Shown: positions 1 through 6,434 of the stretch, one piece after another
Layout: the number at the start of each line of letters is the position of its first letter
Position numbering within the stretch: the first letter of the stretch is position 1
Assembly (NCBI GenBank): GCA_000621985.1
Contig: JHWW01000002.1
Location: 1 to 64,000, forward strand
Direction: 5' to 3'
Source of the DNA: Lachnospiraceae bacterium V9D3004
Lineage (GTDB): Bacteria > Bacillota > Clostridia > Lachnospirales > Lachnospiraceae
Length of the DNA: 64,000 nt
Notes under the pieces: model-generated
Told to the model about the DNA's origin: nothing
Seen by the model: only the letters and a program-made list of their open reading frames with translations
Databases searched by the model: none
Made by a program: the position numbers and the translations under genes

Positions 1-355
1 CAAAGAGGCAGATCTTAAATGCTATAGTCTTTGCAGATTTTCAAATGGAAAAGTATATAACTCAGATCTATCTGCATCTTATAACATAGGAAGCAGATAT
101 TATGTACGAGAAATATTAAAATCCTTGCCTGCGAAGGAGAGGTTGGAACTTGAGGCAAAAGCACCTCAGGTCACCAGGAGAAGCACCTGCACATTATCTA
201 CACTAATTAACCTGAATGCGGAGCTTATGTCTATTGTGGTATAAGTATCTGAGTTTGGGTTGTATCTGTAGTAATGTAGTTCCCGTCTTCTAAAGAGACT
301 ACGTGTAGAAATACATTTATGGGAAGCACGCGACTTCAGTCGTGTGAGGTTTCAC
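1..355 (+). mobile_element. 3' part of an IS200/IS605-family element (tnpB end plus right end)
   Basis: The window opens inside a TnpB-like gene whose stop is at 242-244 and which is followed by a subterminal hairpin (327-346) and the sequence AGGTTTCAC at 347-355, the form typical of IS605-group right ends. Only the right part is in the window, so I cannot say whether a TnpA gene is present or whether the element is mobile. Right boundary near 355 is by analogy with known elements, not by an empty-site comparison. Confidence 0.7.
2..244 (+). CDS. tnpB: TnpB-like RNA-guided nuclease/IS605 OrfB, C-terminal 80 residues (cut by window edge)
   Basis: An open frame runs in from the left edge and stops at TAA 242-244. 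The visible protein contains SDLSASYNIGSRY, equivalent to the RuvC-III motif DxNAAxNI of TnpB proteins, with the aspartate thought to be catalytic, followed by REILKSLP and RRSTCTLSTLINLNAEL, a tail I recognise from TnpB-type proteins of Lachnospiraceae. A zinc-finger pair is not clearly present in the visible part (C and C around residues 7 and 11). TnpB proteins are RNA-guided DNA endonucleases that help the element persist at its donor site. The N-terminal two thirds lie outside the window, so intactness is unknown. Confidence 0.75.
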   Translation, partial: KEADLKCYSLCRFSNGKVYNSDLSASYNIGSRYYVREILKSLPAKERLELEAKAPQVTRRSTCTLSTLINLNAELMSIVV

Positions 356-371
356 GTGGGGAATATATGTA
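245..371 (+). ncRNA. Candidate omega RNA (reRNA) with guide just past the element end
   Basis: TnpB guide RNAs derive from the tnpB 3' end through the element right end, with the guide formed by the flanking host DNA. Here the segment holds a hairpin arm pair GTAGT 276-280/ACTAC 298-302, a near-perfect terminal hairpin CACGCGAC/GTCGTGTG with TTCA loop at 327-346, and a possible pseudoknot between TTCCC 280-284 and GGGAA 321-325. If the end is at 355, the guide would be about 356-371. The structure is read by eye; no expression evidence. Confidence 0.5.
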
Positions 372-382
372 GTAAATTAGCA

Positions 383-494
383 GCTGTTAGGGAATTAATG
401 GTTGTTAGGGATGTGTGGTTGTCGGGAATTAACGGTTGTCAGGGATGTGTGGTTGTCGGGAATTAACGGTTGTCAGGGATGAGCGGTTGTCAGG
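383..494 (+). repeat. Degenerate tandem repeat, 34-bp period built of two 17-bp halves
   Basis: GGGAATTAA recurs at 390, 424 and 458, exactly 34 bp apart, and within each period the halves GGTTGTCGGGAATTAAC and GGTTGTCAGGGATGTGT are themselves related. The array ends in the AGGAGA ribosome site of the following esterase gene, so the gene's leader is made of repeat. No spacer variation of CRISPR type. Confidence 0.85.
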
Positions 495-502
495 AGAATT
501 AT

Positions 503-1129
503 ATGGAAATCATGGAATATGGTAACGGATCATCTGATATTGTTCTTGTTCAGATGGTCGATGGGCATGATCATAAGATTATAGAGCGAGAATATGAATT
601 GATCCGCGAGAGCACAGATGTCGATTTTTTACTGCGGGCCTGTGCAGTCAGTAACTGGAATGCGGATCTTTCGCCATGGAAAGCGCCGGCAGTATTCGGC
701 AAAGAAGATTTTGGCGGCATGGCAGAGGAGACACTTGACGCAGTATTGGATATATGCGCCGACAATACAAAGATGTATTACATAGGCGGATATTCACTGG
801 CGGGCCTGTTCGCGTTATGGAGTGCTTACCGTACCGATATATTCAGGGGAGTTGCAGCGGCATCACCCTCAATATGGTTTCCCGGTTTTAGCGATCACAT
901 GGCTTCACATGATATAACATGCGAACGTGTTTACCTAAGTCTCGGCGATAGGGAAGCGAAGGTACGTAATCCTGTCGTGGCATCGGTTGCAGGAAAGATC
1001 CGGGAAGCTTATGATCTGCTTCGGGACAGGAATATTACTTGCATCCTTGAATGGAACGAAGGTAATCACTTTCGTGAACCGGATGTAAGATGCGCCAGGG
1101 CTTTCTCATGGGTGTTACAGGCAGATTGA
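503..1129 (+). CDS. Alpha/beta-hydrolase, putative esterase family
   Basis: A 208-residue cytoplasmic hydrolase. The nucleophile elbow GGYSLAG puts Ser98 in a GxSxG motif; SPSIWF (121-126) is the strand/loop typical of the esterase D/Fes (PF00756-like) group; Asp149 (SLGDRE) and His189 (GNHF) fit as the other two triad members. The natural substrate cannot be read from sequence. I chose ATG 503 because AGGAGA (492-497) lies 5 bases upstream; in-frame TTG 470 and ATG 479 lie inside the upstream tandem repeat without a ribosome site. It has no signal peptide and stands alone: the next gene is convergent, 33 bp away. Confidence 0.75.
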   Translation: MEIMEYGNGSSDIVLVQMVDGHDHKIIEREYELIRESTDVDFLLRACAVSNWNADLSPWKAPAVFGKEDFGGMAEETLDAVLDICADNTKMYYIGGYSLAGLFALWSAYRTDIFRGVAAASPSIWFPGFSDHMASHDITCERVYLSLGDREAKVRNPVVASVAGKIREAYDLLRDRNITCILEWNEGNHFREPDVRCARAFSWVLQAD

Positions 1130-1162
1130 CATGTCAGCTTAAACTGTATCCTGCTTATTTCT

Positions 1163-1786
1163 TCATCCGGTTTTCTCTATGATCATATCCGATAATGCAT
1201 ATTGAACCAGATTATCGGGATCCGAGTAAGGATTGATCCAGTCTTCGATCCTGTCTGACGGCATAATCAACGGCATTCGGTCGTGTATTGCTGCAAGTTC
1301 GGCGGTTGGTTCTTTGGTAAGAACAACGAAGACCGGGTATCCGTTTTCGATACGATAAAGTCCGCAGAGCCAGGTTATGGTACAGCCTGCAGGTTGGATT
1401 GCATACTTGTCACCGGTTTTTACTTTCCCGTCAGGACTTTTATAGTGCTGCCATTCATAGTAGAAGGATGCAGGTATTATGCACCTCATGGACTTCCATG
1501 CAGATCTGAAGGTTGGCTTGCTTCCGGCCGATTCTACGCGTGCATTGAAAAGAGTGCGCTTATTATCTTTCATAGCGAATCCCCATTGCATCGGGAATAC
1601 GGTTTTCAGACCTTTTGAATTAGGGGCAATGACCGGAACAATATCCGTAGGTCGCACTTCGCCGTCCGTGACTATGGGTCTGCCATGAGTATCAAGGAAT
1701 CTGGCAGCGAGCGCAGAACGGGATGCGGCATCGGATATATATTTTAATTCGGGCAGATCATATTCAAGGGCGTATCTTGTACACAT
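1163..1786 (-). CDS. SRAP-domain DNA-protein crosslink protein (YedK/HMCES family)
   Basis: A 207-residue SOS-response-associated peptidase family protein. These proteins use the N-terminal cysteine, exposed after Met removal, to form a stable thiazolidine crosslink with abasic sites in single-stranded DNA. All expected residues are visible: Cys2 (MCTRY), Asn81 (NARVES), Glu85, Glu111 (YYEWQ) and His168 (HDRMP). The start at 1786 is set by Cys2 and by AAGGAGA just upstream; a longer in-frame extension would bury the cysteine and inactivate the protein. It is the last gene of the LexA-controlled operon, overlapping the 3' end of the YolD-like gene by 23 bp, consistent with translational coupling. 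Confidence 0.9.
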   Translation of the reverse strand: MCTRYALEYDLPELKYISDAASRSALAARFLDTHGRPIVTDGEVRPTDIVPVIAPNSKGLKTVFPMQWGFAMKDNKRTLFNARVESAGSKPTFRSAWKSMRCIIPASFYYEWQHYKSPDGKVKTGDKYAIQPAGCTITWLCGLYRIENGYPVFVVLTKEPTAELAAIHDRMPLIMPSDRIEDWINPYSDPDNLVQYALSDMIIEKTG

Positions 1787-1985
1787 GTTTTTCTCCTTTA
1801 ACATTATGTTCAGCCTTCGACAACTCATCACTGAATCCCTTAAGGGCATCAAACGGGCTGAATATCTTGGCGCGTTTTGATAGTGGCATGGGGGGATGTT
1901 TGATGTAAAAGCTGTCATATTTTTCATGCACCGGTTTCCCTTTTTCATATGCTTTACGGTATCTGAATTCCTCTTTCACTGTCAT
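1764..1985 (-). CDS. YolD-like small protein
   Basis: A 73-residue protein with the segment HPPMPLSKRAKIFSPFDALKG, matching the YolD-like family motif HPxMxxxxRAxxFxPFxAL. YolD-like proteins are commonly encoded with Y-family polymerases in Firmicutes and are suspected to act with them like a UmuD-type partner; the exact role is not established. It starts 2 bp after the polymerase stop codon and overlaps the SRAP gene at its end, so the three genes are almost certainly one transcript. Confidence 0.8.
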   Translation of the reverse strand: MTVKEEFRYRKAYEKGKPVHEKYDSFYIKHPPMPLSKRAKIFSPFDALKGFSDELSKAEHNVKGEKHVYKIRP

Positions 1986-1987
1986 CC

Positions 1988-3394
1988 CTAGGCTCTGTGA
2001 CCTCCAATCTGATTATTTCTTTCGATAGCGGTGGCTCCCTCAAGTAAATTAGTACCCTTAATAACGGCATTGGCTCCGTATTTTGTTCTGACTTCAAGGA
2101 GAGCGGCCTGAAGCTGCTTTTCTTTGGACAGGGCTTCATAATCGGTAAAAAGATCCATCTGATATATTCCGTTATCTGATGTGACTTCACATGCACATAC
2201 GCCGAGTCGTCTGAAGAGGAGTCTGTGGTCACATTTTTTCTTAATATCACGCATGACCGGTTCTATCACCCGTCCCGGTGTGTAGGTCGCAGCAGTTAAT
2301 CTTACGGTTCCGGTAGAATGCGCAGGATGAAGTCTTCCGTACCAGTCGATGGATAGCCTGCCGTCGTAATCCGGACAATATTCCAGACTTTTGTAATCGT
2401 AGCTTATCCACCATGTGAATATGGAGGAGATCAGTTTCTTCCTATACATGTCACAGCATAGCATATCGATCATCTCGGTAAAGACCACACATGCTTCGTC
2501 ATACTTGTACGGACGGGGTAGAACCTGTCCGTTTGAGAGAGAATGACTGTCACTTTTATAATGCTTGATATCGTACATGGTTACGGGTTCGATTCCCCAG
2601 GCATGATCGATCAGGATCTCGGCGTCGATGCCGAAGGTCTTGTAAAACCATTCTTCATCCCACAGGGAACGTTCGGCAATGTCACCCATGGTATACATGT
2701 AATTCCTTTCCAGTCTGCCTGCTTTGCCGCCGCCTATCTGCCAGAAATCTGTGAGAGGCTTGTGTTCCCACAGAAGATACTTGTATGAATCTTCCGTAAG
2801 AGATGCTATCCGGACCCCGTCTTTGTCTGCAGGGGATCTCTTGGCAACTATATCCATTGCTACTTTTGCAAGATACAGATTGGTTCCGATACCGACGGTT
2901 GCTGTAATACCGGTGTTCTTAAGTACATCCCTGATCATTGTGAGAGCCATGTAATGAGCAGGAGAGTTGCCGGATCTTTCGGCAGCCTTTTCATAGAAAT
3001 GAAGGTAAGGCGTACAGTCGATAAAGCATTCGTCAATGCTGTATACATGTACATCGTCAGGAGATACATATCTCAGGTAGATCCCATATATTCCGGCTGA
3101 GACTTCTTCGTACAAGGCCATACGCGGAACAGCTGTGATATAAAATATCCGGGTGTGATGTGCCTGCTCATATGTCTTTATTGCCCGCTTTGCTTCAAAG
3201 AGCCTTGGTCTTCCCGGAACACCGATCGCTTTGAGGGCGGGTGAAACGGCAAGGCATATAGTCTGGTCGGATCTTGAGGCATCTGCCACAAGCAGATTGG
3301 CCTTAAGCGGATCGAGTCCTCTTGCGACGCACTCCACGGAAGCATAGAAACTTTTCATGTCTATGGCGATGTAGGTTCTTGGCTTAGTATTCAT
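1988..3394 (-). CDS. Y-family DNA polymerase (DinB/UmuC-like, translesion synthesis)
   Basis: A 468-residue error-prone polymerase. Catalytic carboxylates are in AIDMKSFYASVEC (Asp12) and YSIDECFID (Asp121, Glu122); TVGIGTNLYLAKVA and the HhH-like thumb (LTDFWQIGGGKAGRL) follow, with a little-finger region and a C-terminal QMDLF (residues about 415-419) that resembles a beta-clamp binding motif. Firmicute relatives are annotated as UV-repair polymerase UvrX/YqjW or Pol IV. Start 3394 gives the usual family N-terminus; the longer frame to 3433 would read through the promoter. No ribosome site precedes 3394, see the promoter entry. First gene of the polymerase/YolD-like/SRAP operon. Confidence 0.9.
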   Translation of the reverse strand: MNTKPRTYIAIDMKSFYASVECVARGLDPLKANLLVADASRSDQTICLAVSPALKAIGVPGRPRLFEAKRAIKTYEQAHHTRIFYITAVPRMALYEEVSAGIYGIYLRYVSPDDVHVYSIDECFIDCTPYLHFYEKAAERSGNSPAHYMALTMIRDVLKNTGITATVGIGTNLYLAKVAMDIVAKRSPADKDGVRIASLTEDSYKYLLWEHKPLTDFWQIGGGKAGRLERNYMYTMGDIAERSLWDEEWFYKTFGIDAEILIDHAWGIEPVTMYDIKHYKSDSHSLSNGQVLPRPYKYDEACVVFTEMIDMLCCDMYRKKLISSIFTWWISYDYKSLEYCPDYDGRLSIDWYGRLHPAHSTGTVRLTAATYTPGRVIEPVMRDIKKKCDHRLLFRRLGVCACEVTSDNGIYQMDLFTDYEALSKEKQLQAALLEVRTKYGANAVIKGTNLLEGATAIERNNQIGGHRA

Positions 3395-3403
3395 GGTATG
3401 TTG

Positions 3404-3433
3404 ATTATAACAAACATATGTTCGATTAGTCAA
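3404..3433 (-). promoter_or_regulatory. SigA promoter with a LexA (SOS) box in its spacer
   Basis: On the minus strand TTGACT (3433-3428), an 18-bp spacer and TATAAT (3409-3404). The spacer holds CGAACATATGTTTG (3424-3411), an almost perfect Gram-positive LexA box (CGAACRNRYGTTYC). Binding would block polymerase directly, so the operon should be induced by DNA damage. The -10 ends only 9 bases before the start codon, so the message would be leaderless or nearly so. Confidence 0.88.
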
Positions 3434-3445
3434 GAGGAAATTTAC

Positions 3446-3492
3446 TTGACAAAAAATAAACGGACGTTTATAATGTAGTAAACGATCGTTTA
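3446..3492 (+). promoter_or_regulatory. Consensus promoter with twin TetR-type operators (autoregulation)
   Basis: TTGACA 3446-3451, 17-bp spacer, TATAAT 3469-3474. Two palindromes of the form TAAACGnnCGTTTA occupy 3457-3470 (over the -10) and 3479-3492 (over the transcription start), with centres 22 bp apart, i.e. about two helical turns and on the same DNA face. They precede a TetR gene, so self-repression is the natural reading. The -35 is only 12 bp from the -35 of the opposing SOS promoter. Confidence 0.88.
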
Positions 3493-3499
3493 TTTACAA

Positions 3500-3540
3500 C
3501 ACAAACCAGACAAGAGTGTGTCGTGCTTGCACGAACACAC
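3500..3540 (+). repeat. Dispersed hairpin repeat, copy 1 (in tetR leader)
   Basis: The core 3516-3540 folds as GTGTGTCGTGC/GCACGAACACAC with one bulge, extended by AAGAG 3512-3516/CTCTT 3541-3545. A second copy lies at 18491-18531: 23 of 25 core bases agree and weaker similarity extends 16 bp upstream. It lies in the untranslated leader of tetR. Function unknown. Confidence 0.7.
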
Positions 3541-3559
3541 CTCTTACAGGGAGGGGAAC

Positions 3560-3622
3560 ATGGGGCACGAAGTGCGGAATGTTAGCAATTATTTAACAGG
3601 AGATGTATATGAAGACAAATAA
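3560..3622 (+). CDS. Possible 20-residue leader peptide overlapping tetR
   Basis: ATG 3560 follows AGGGAGGGG (3548-3556) at good spacing and opens a frame of 20 codons (MGHEVRNVSNYLTGDVYEDK) that stops at 3620-3622, inside the tetR coding region that begins at 3609. The overlap could couple translation of the two frames. No homology recognised; it may simply be chance, but the ribosome site is stronger than many in the window. Confidence 0.35.
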   Translation: MGHEVRNVSNYLTGDVYEDK

Positions 3623-4247
3623 AGAAGAGATAATGCTTATTGCACTAAAACTGTTCGCAGAGAGGGGATTTGAAGCAGTGTCCACAAGTATGATCGCCGG
3701 TGAGATCGGGATCACCAAGGGGGCGTTGTATCGTCATTTCAAGAGCAAGCAGGAGATATATGACAGTATTATCGCCAAGATGTTCGAACAGGATGAAAAG
3801 CAGGCAGACGATAACGGCGTGCCTGTGAAAGAATACGAGGATGACGCCGAAAGCTACGGAAGAACTTCGCTTGCCAATCTGTGTGAATTTGTGAACAGTC
3901 AGTACATTTATTGGACTGAAGATGAATTTGCAGTGGCGTTCAGAAGGATGATCACGTTAGCGCAGTTCAAAAATGATGAGATGAATAAGCTCTATCAGGA
4001 CGTACTCGTATCAGGTCCGGTAAAATATTCAGAAGATCTGTTCAGTGAGATGATAAAGACCGGAAAGCTTAATGCCGAAGCAAAAAAAACAGGTGCAAAG
4101 AATCTTGCGCTACAGCTGTATGCGCCGCTTTTACTGTCTGTTCAGATGTTCGACGCAGGTGAAAAAAACAGTGATGAGATAAAAGAAAATCTGCGGGCAA
4201 TAACAGATGATTTTGCAAAAAGATGGGGGAAGAATAAAGCGGAATAA
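3609..4247 (+). CDS. TetR/AcrR-family transcriptional regulator
   Basis: A 212-residue regulator. Residues about 5-55 form the TetR helix-turn-helix (ALKLFAERGFEAVSTSMIAG, then GITKGALYRHFKSKQEIYD). The C-terminal ligand domain (to about 205) is divergent, and the inducer cannot be inferred. Start 3609 is preferred over ATG 3603 because AGGAG (3598-3602) is 6 bases from 3609 but abuts 3603. Its promoter carries two matching palindromes, so it very likely represses itself; the two GNAT genes downstream on the same strand (gaps of 62 and 81 bp) may be co-regulated. The 4248-4309 gap is an almost pure purine, A-rich tract. Confidence 0.9.
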   Translation: MKTNKEEIMLIALKLFAERGFEAVSTSMIAGEIGITKGALYRHFKSKQEIYDSIIAKMFEQDEKQADDNGVPVKEYEDDAESYGRTSLANLCEFVNSQYIYWTEDEFAVAFRRMITLAQFKNDEMNKLYQDVLVSGPVKYSEDLFSEMIKTGKLNAEAKKTGAKNLALQLYAPLLLSVQMFDAGEKNSDEIKENLRAITDDFAKRWGKNKAE

Positions 4248-4309
4248 GAAAAAACAATGAGAAAAAAATAAGAAAAAAGAAATAAAAAATAACGGGGGAA
4301 GAGAAAATC

Positions 4310-4960
4310 ATGTGTAAAGATTATACTATACGTTTGGAAAAAAAAGAAGATTACAGAGCAGTCGAAAATCTTGTCAGGGAGTCTTTTTGGAATGTATATC
4401 GTCCGGGATGCAGCGAACATTACGTGATACATGTGTTAAGGGATGATCCTGCATTTGTTAAGAAACTTGATTTTGTGATGGAAAAAAATGATGACTCCGG
4501 CGAAACTCATGAAAAATATCTTATCGGACAGAATATGTTCATGAAGACGATCATAGAGGCTGACGACGGAAGAACAATCCCTGTACTCACTATGGGACCG
4601 ATAGGAATAACACCGGAACTTAAACGTAAAGGATACGGGAAAGCACTTCTTGATCATTCCCTTGAGAAGGCTGCAGATATGGGCTTTGGAGCAGTTTTAT
4701 TTGAAGGAAATATCGGATTCTACGGTAAGAGCGGATTTGATTACGCAAGCAAGTTTGGAATCCGTTATCACGATCTGCCTGAGGATGCTGATTCATCATT
4801 TTTCCTGTGCAGGGAACTGATACCGGGATATCTTGATGATGTGACCGGAGTGTATCAGACGCCGCAGGGATATTATGTGAAAGACGAGGATGTGGAAGAA
4901 TTCGATAAGGAATTCCCGCCAAAAGAAAAAAAGAAGCTGCCGGGCCAGATATTCGGATAG
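4310..4960 (+). CDS. GNAT-family N-acetyltransferase (YhbS-like)
   Basis: A 216-residue acetyltransferase. The acetyl-CoA pyrophosphate-binding signature is GITPELKRKGYGKALL (Arg/Gly-x-Gly form) at about residues 100-115, followed by LEKAADMGFGAVLFEG and NIGFYGKSGFDYASKFGI, the usual GNAT motif B region of the YhbS/COG3153-like subgroup. Acceptor unknown; family members modify small molecules or proteins. GGGGGAAGAG upstream of ATG 4310 supports the start. The C-terminal lysine-rich tail (PPKEKKKLPGQ) is unusual but short. Second gene after tetR. Confidence 0.85.
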   Translation: MCKDYTIRLEKKEDYRAVENLVRESFWNVYRPGCSEHYVIHVLRDDPAFVKKLDFVMEKNDDSGETHEKYLIGQNMFMKTIIEADDGRTIPVLTMGPIGITPELKRKGYGKALLDHSLEKAADMGFGAVLFEGNIGFYGKSGFDYASKFGIRYHDLPEDADSSFFLCRELIPGYLDDVTGVYQTPQGYYVKDEDVEEFDKEFPPKEKKKLPGQIFG

Positions 4961-5041
4961 AATTTTTATAGCAATTATACTCTTGCGATACAGTGAAACA
5001 GGGGAGTATAATGGGTATAACAGCTTGCAGGAGGAACGGGA

Positions 5042-5533
5042 ATGGAATATACGGAACTTGATATAAATGATGAAAAAGGTATAAGCGCCATGTCTGCCAT
5101 GGCAACAAAGATAGTAAAGGAACATTATGATCCTATTATCGGAAAAGAACAGAATGACTACATGATCGCATTGTTCCAGTCTGAGGACGCCATAAGATCG
5201 CAGCTTGAAAGCGGATACAGATATTATTTTGTGAAGGATGGGGAGCGGACGATAGGATTCATGGCATTTTATCCGAGGGGTGACGCAATGTACCTGAGTA
5301 AATTCTATCTGTATAAAAATGAACGTGGCAAGGGTTATTCCCGTCATATGTTTGAATATATAATGGCGGCTGCGGATAAAGAGGGCCTTGCCGGAGTTGA
5401 GCTTAATGTCAACAGAGGGAATCCGACCTGTAAGATATATGAAAGCCTTGGATTAAAGATCATACGGAATGAGAAGAATGATATTGGAAACGGATTCTAT
5501 ATGGATGACTATGTGTACAGGATAGATCTGTAA
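5042..5533 (+). CDS. GNAT-family N-acetyltransferase
   Basis: A 163-residue single-domain GNAT protein with YLSKFYLYKNERGKGYSRHM (motif A, with ERGKGYS as the pyrophosphate loop) at about residues 83-102 and ELNVNRGNPTCKIYESLGLK (motif B) at about 119-138. Substrate not inferable. GCAGGAGGAACGG upstream of ATG 5042 is a strong ribosome site. It follows the other GNAT by 81 bp and precedes a small ORF by 20 bp. Confidence 0.85.
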   Translation: MEYTELDINDEKGISAMSAMATKIVKEHYDPIIGKEQNDYMIALFQSEDAIRSQLESGYRYYFVKDGERTIGFMAFYPRGDAMYLSKFYLYKNERGKGYSRHMFEYIMAAADKEGLAGVELNVNRGNPTCKIYESLGLKIIRNEKNDIGNGFYMDDYVYRIDL

Positions 5534-5553
5534 GAGGAATGTGAGGTGTTGTT

Positions 5554-5724
5554 ATGGAAACATGGTACTATGAGGTTGTAAGTATAGACGGGGATTATGC
5601 CAATCTCAGAAGAACAGACATAGAGTCTGATGATCAAAAGCTTGTGGCAAGGGCGCTGCTTCCGCCTGAGATCGTTGAAGGAAGCAAGGTAAAATATGAA
5701 TTGATGCAGTATGTGATGGAGTAG
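5554..5724 (+). CDS. Small DUF3006-like protein
   Basis: A 56-residue frame from ATG 5554 to TAG 5722-5724. The pattern YYEVVSIDGDYANLRR, later ALLPPEIVEGSKVKYEL, recalls DUF3006-type proteins (DRIEGDxAVLE ... LPxGVKEGDV), a short beta-barrel fold of unknown function; this assignment is by eye and tentative. Its first 24 bases and the upstream 18 bases are duplicated at 6888-6929 after the HD gene, where the copy is broken. It lies between the GNAT gene and the ArsC-like gene in a likely operon (18-bp gap to the latter). Confidence 0.6.
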   Translation: METWYYEVVSIDGDYANLRRTDIESDDQKLVARALLPPEIVEGSKVKYELMQYVME

Positions 5725-5742
5725 ACAAAGGGGATATAAAAT

Positions 5743-6093
5743 ATGATCAAAGTATATTGCTATTCAAGATGTACCACTTGTAAAAAGGCATTGAAATGGC
5801 TGGATGAAAAAAATGTGGAGTATCAGCTTGCAGACATTAAGGAAGATCATCCGGATGAGAAGACTATCAGGGAGCTTCACAAAAAAAGCGGTCTGCCGTT
5901 AAAAAGATTCTTCAACACAAGCGGACAGCTCTACAGGGAGATGGGTCTTTCCAAGAAGCTTGCGGACATGTCGGAAGATGAAATGTATAAGCTTCTTGCA
6001 TCTGACGGCATGATGGTCAAGAGACCGTTACTTATTAACGGCGACAAGGTTCTCACCGGATTTAAAGAAGCTGAATGGGAAGAGATGATTTGA
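5743..6093 (+). CDS. ArsC/Spx-family thioredoxin-fold protein
   Basis: A 116-residue protein of the arsenate reductase/Spx superfamily. The CxxC redox pair is Cys10-Thr-Thr-Cys13 (YSRCTTCKKALKWL), and the family block KRPLLINGDKVLTGFKEAEW (about 93-112) is intact. Absence of arsenic genes nearby and the CxxC form argue for the YffB/Spx-like branch rather than a dedicated arsenate reductase. Function in vivo unknown; Spx members sense thiol stress by acting on RNA polymerase, while others act as glutaredoxin-like reductases. Last gene of the tetR-side run; next comes a remnant region. Confidence 0.8.
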   Translation: MIKVYCYSRCTTCKKALKWLDEKNVEYQLADIKEDHPDEKTIRELHKKSGLPLKRFFNTSGQLYREMGLSKKLADMSEDEMYKLLASDGMMVKRPLLINGDKVLTGFKEAEWEEMI

Positions 6094-6132
6094 AATAAAA
6101 ATGTTCATACTGCTATTGACATACTCAAAACA

Positions 6133-6342
6133 TCACTTCTCAATCAGATTCTCCATATCACAACCAAGGATTTTGGCAAGGCGGTATATAGTATCCGCAC
6201 TTGCCTTATTTATATTTTTATTACGTCGTTCATACATCTGGATAGAGCGAAGGCTTACGCCGGAACGTTTTGCCAGTTTCGCCTGTGTTAAGCCGTATAA
6301 TTTTCTATAGCGTTTTAAGTTGGTTTCGGAATAATAGTTGAT
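6133..6342 (-). pseudogene. XRE-type HTH regulator remnant without a start codon
   Basis: On the minus strand a stop-free stretch of 69 codons reads LKRYRKLYGLTQAKLAKRSG, then VSLRSIQMYERRNKNINKAS and ADTIYRLAKILGCDMENLIEK, a clear Cro/CI helix-turn-helix. Upstream of it the frame hits a stop (6345-6343) and no ATG, GTG or TTG precedes the HTH; no ribosome site is visible either. It therefore looks 5'-truncated. Proteins of this short type often act as antitoxins or small regulators in Clostridia; no toxin gene is adjacent. Confidence 0.7.
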
Positions 6343-6360
6343 TCAAAGGAAATAAATAAA

Positions 6361-6389
6361 GTGACAACAAATTATTTTTGTTTTATAAT
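6361..6389 (+). promoter_or_regulatory. Promoter of the HD-domain gene
   Basis: GTGACA (6361-6366), 17-bp spacer, TATAAT (6384-6389), 45 bp ahead of the HD gene start. The -35 differs from consensus at one base. Confidence 0.6.
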
Positions 6390-6434
6390 TATGGGGTAAT
6401 ATTTTTATATAGGATAAATATTTGGGGAGATTAT

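Noticed and set aside
383-494. CRISPR-like array
   Set aside because: Units are directly abutting tandem repeats with no variable spacers and no cas genes nearby.
4069-4432. Minus-strand frames over the tetR end and purine tract
   Set aside because: Phe/Leu/Ser-rich products from the complementary pyrimidine tract, no start signals.
6101-6310. Plus-strand 69-codon frame after the ArsC-like gene
   Set aside because: It is antisense to the XRE remnant, which has a clear helix-turn-helix; the plus-strand protein has no family pattern and no ribosome site.
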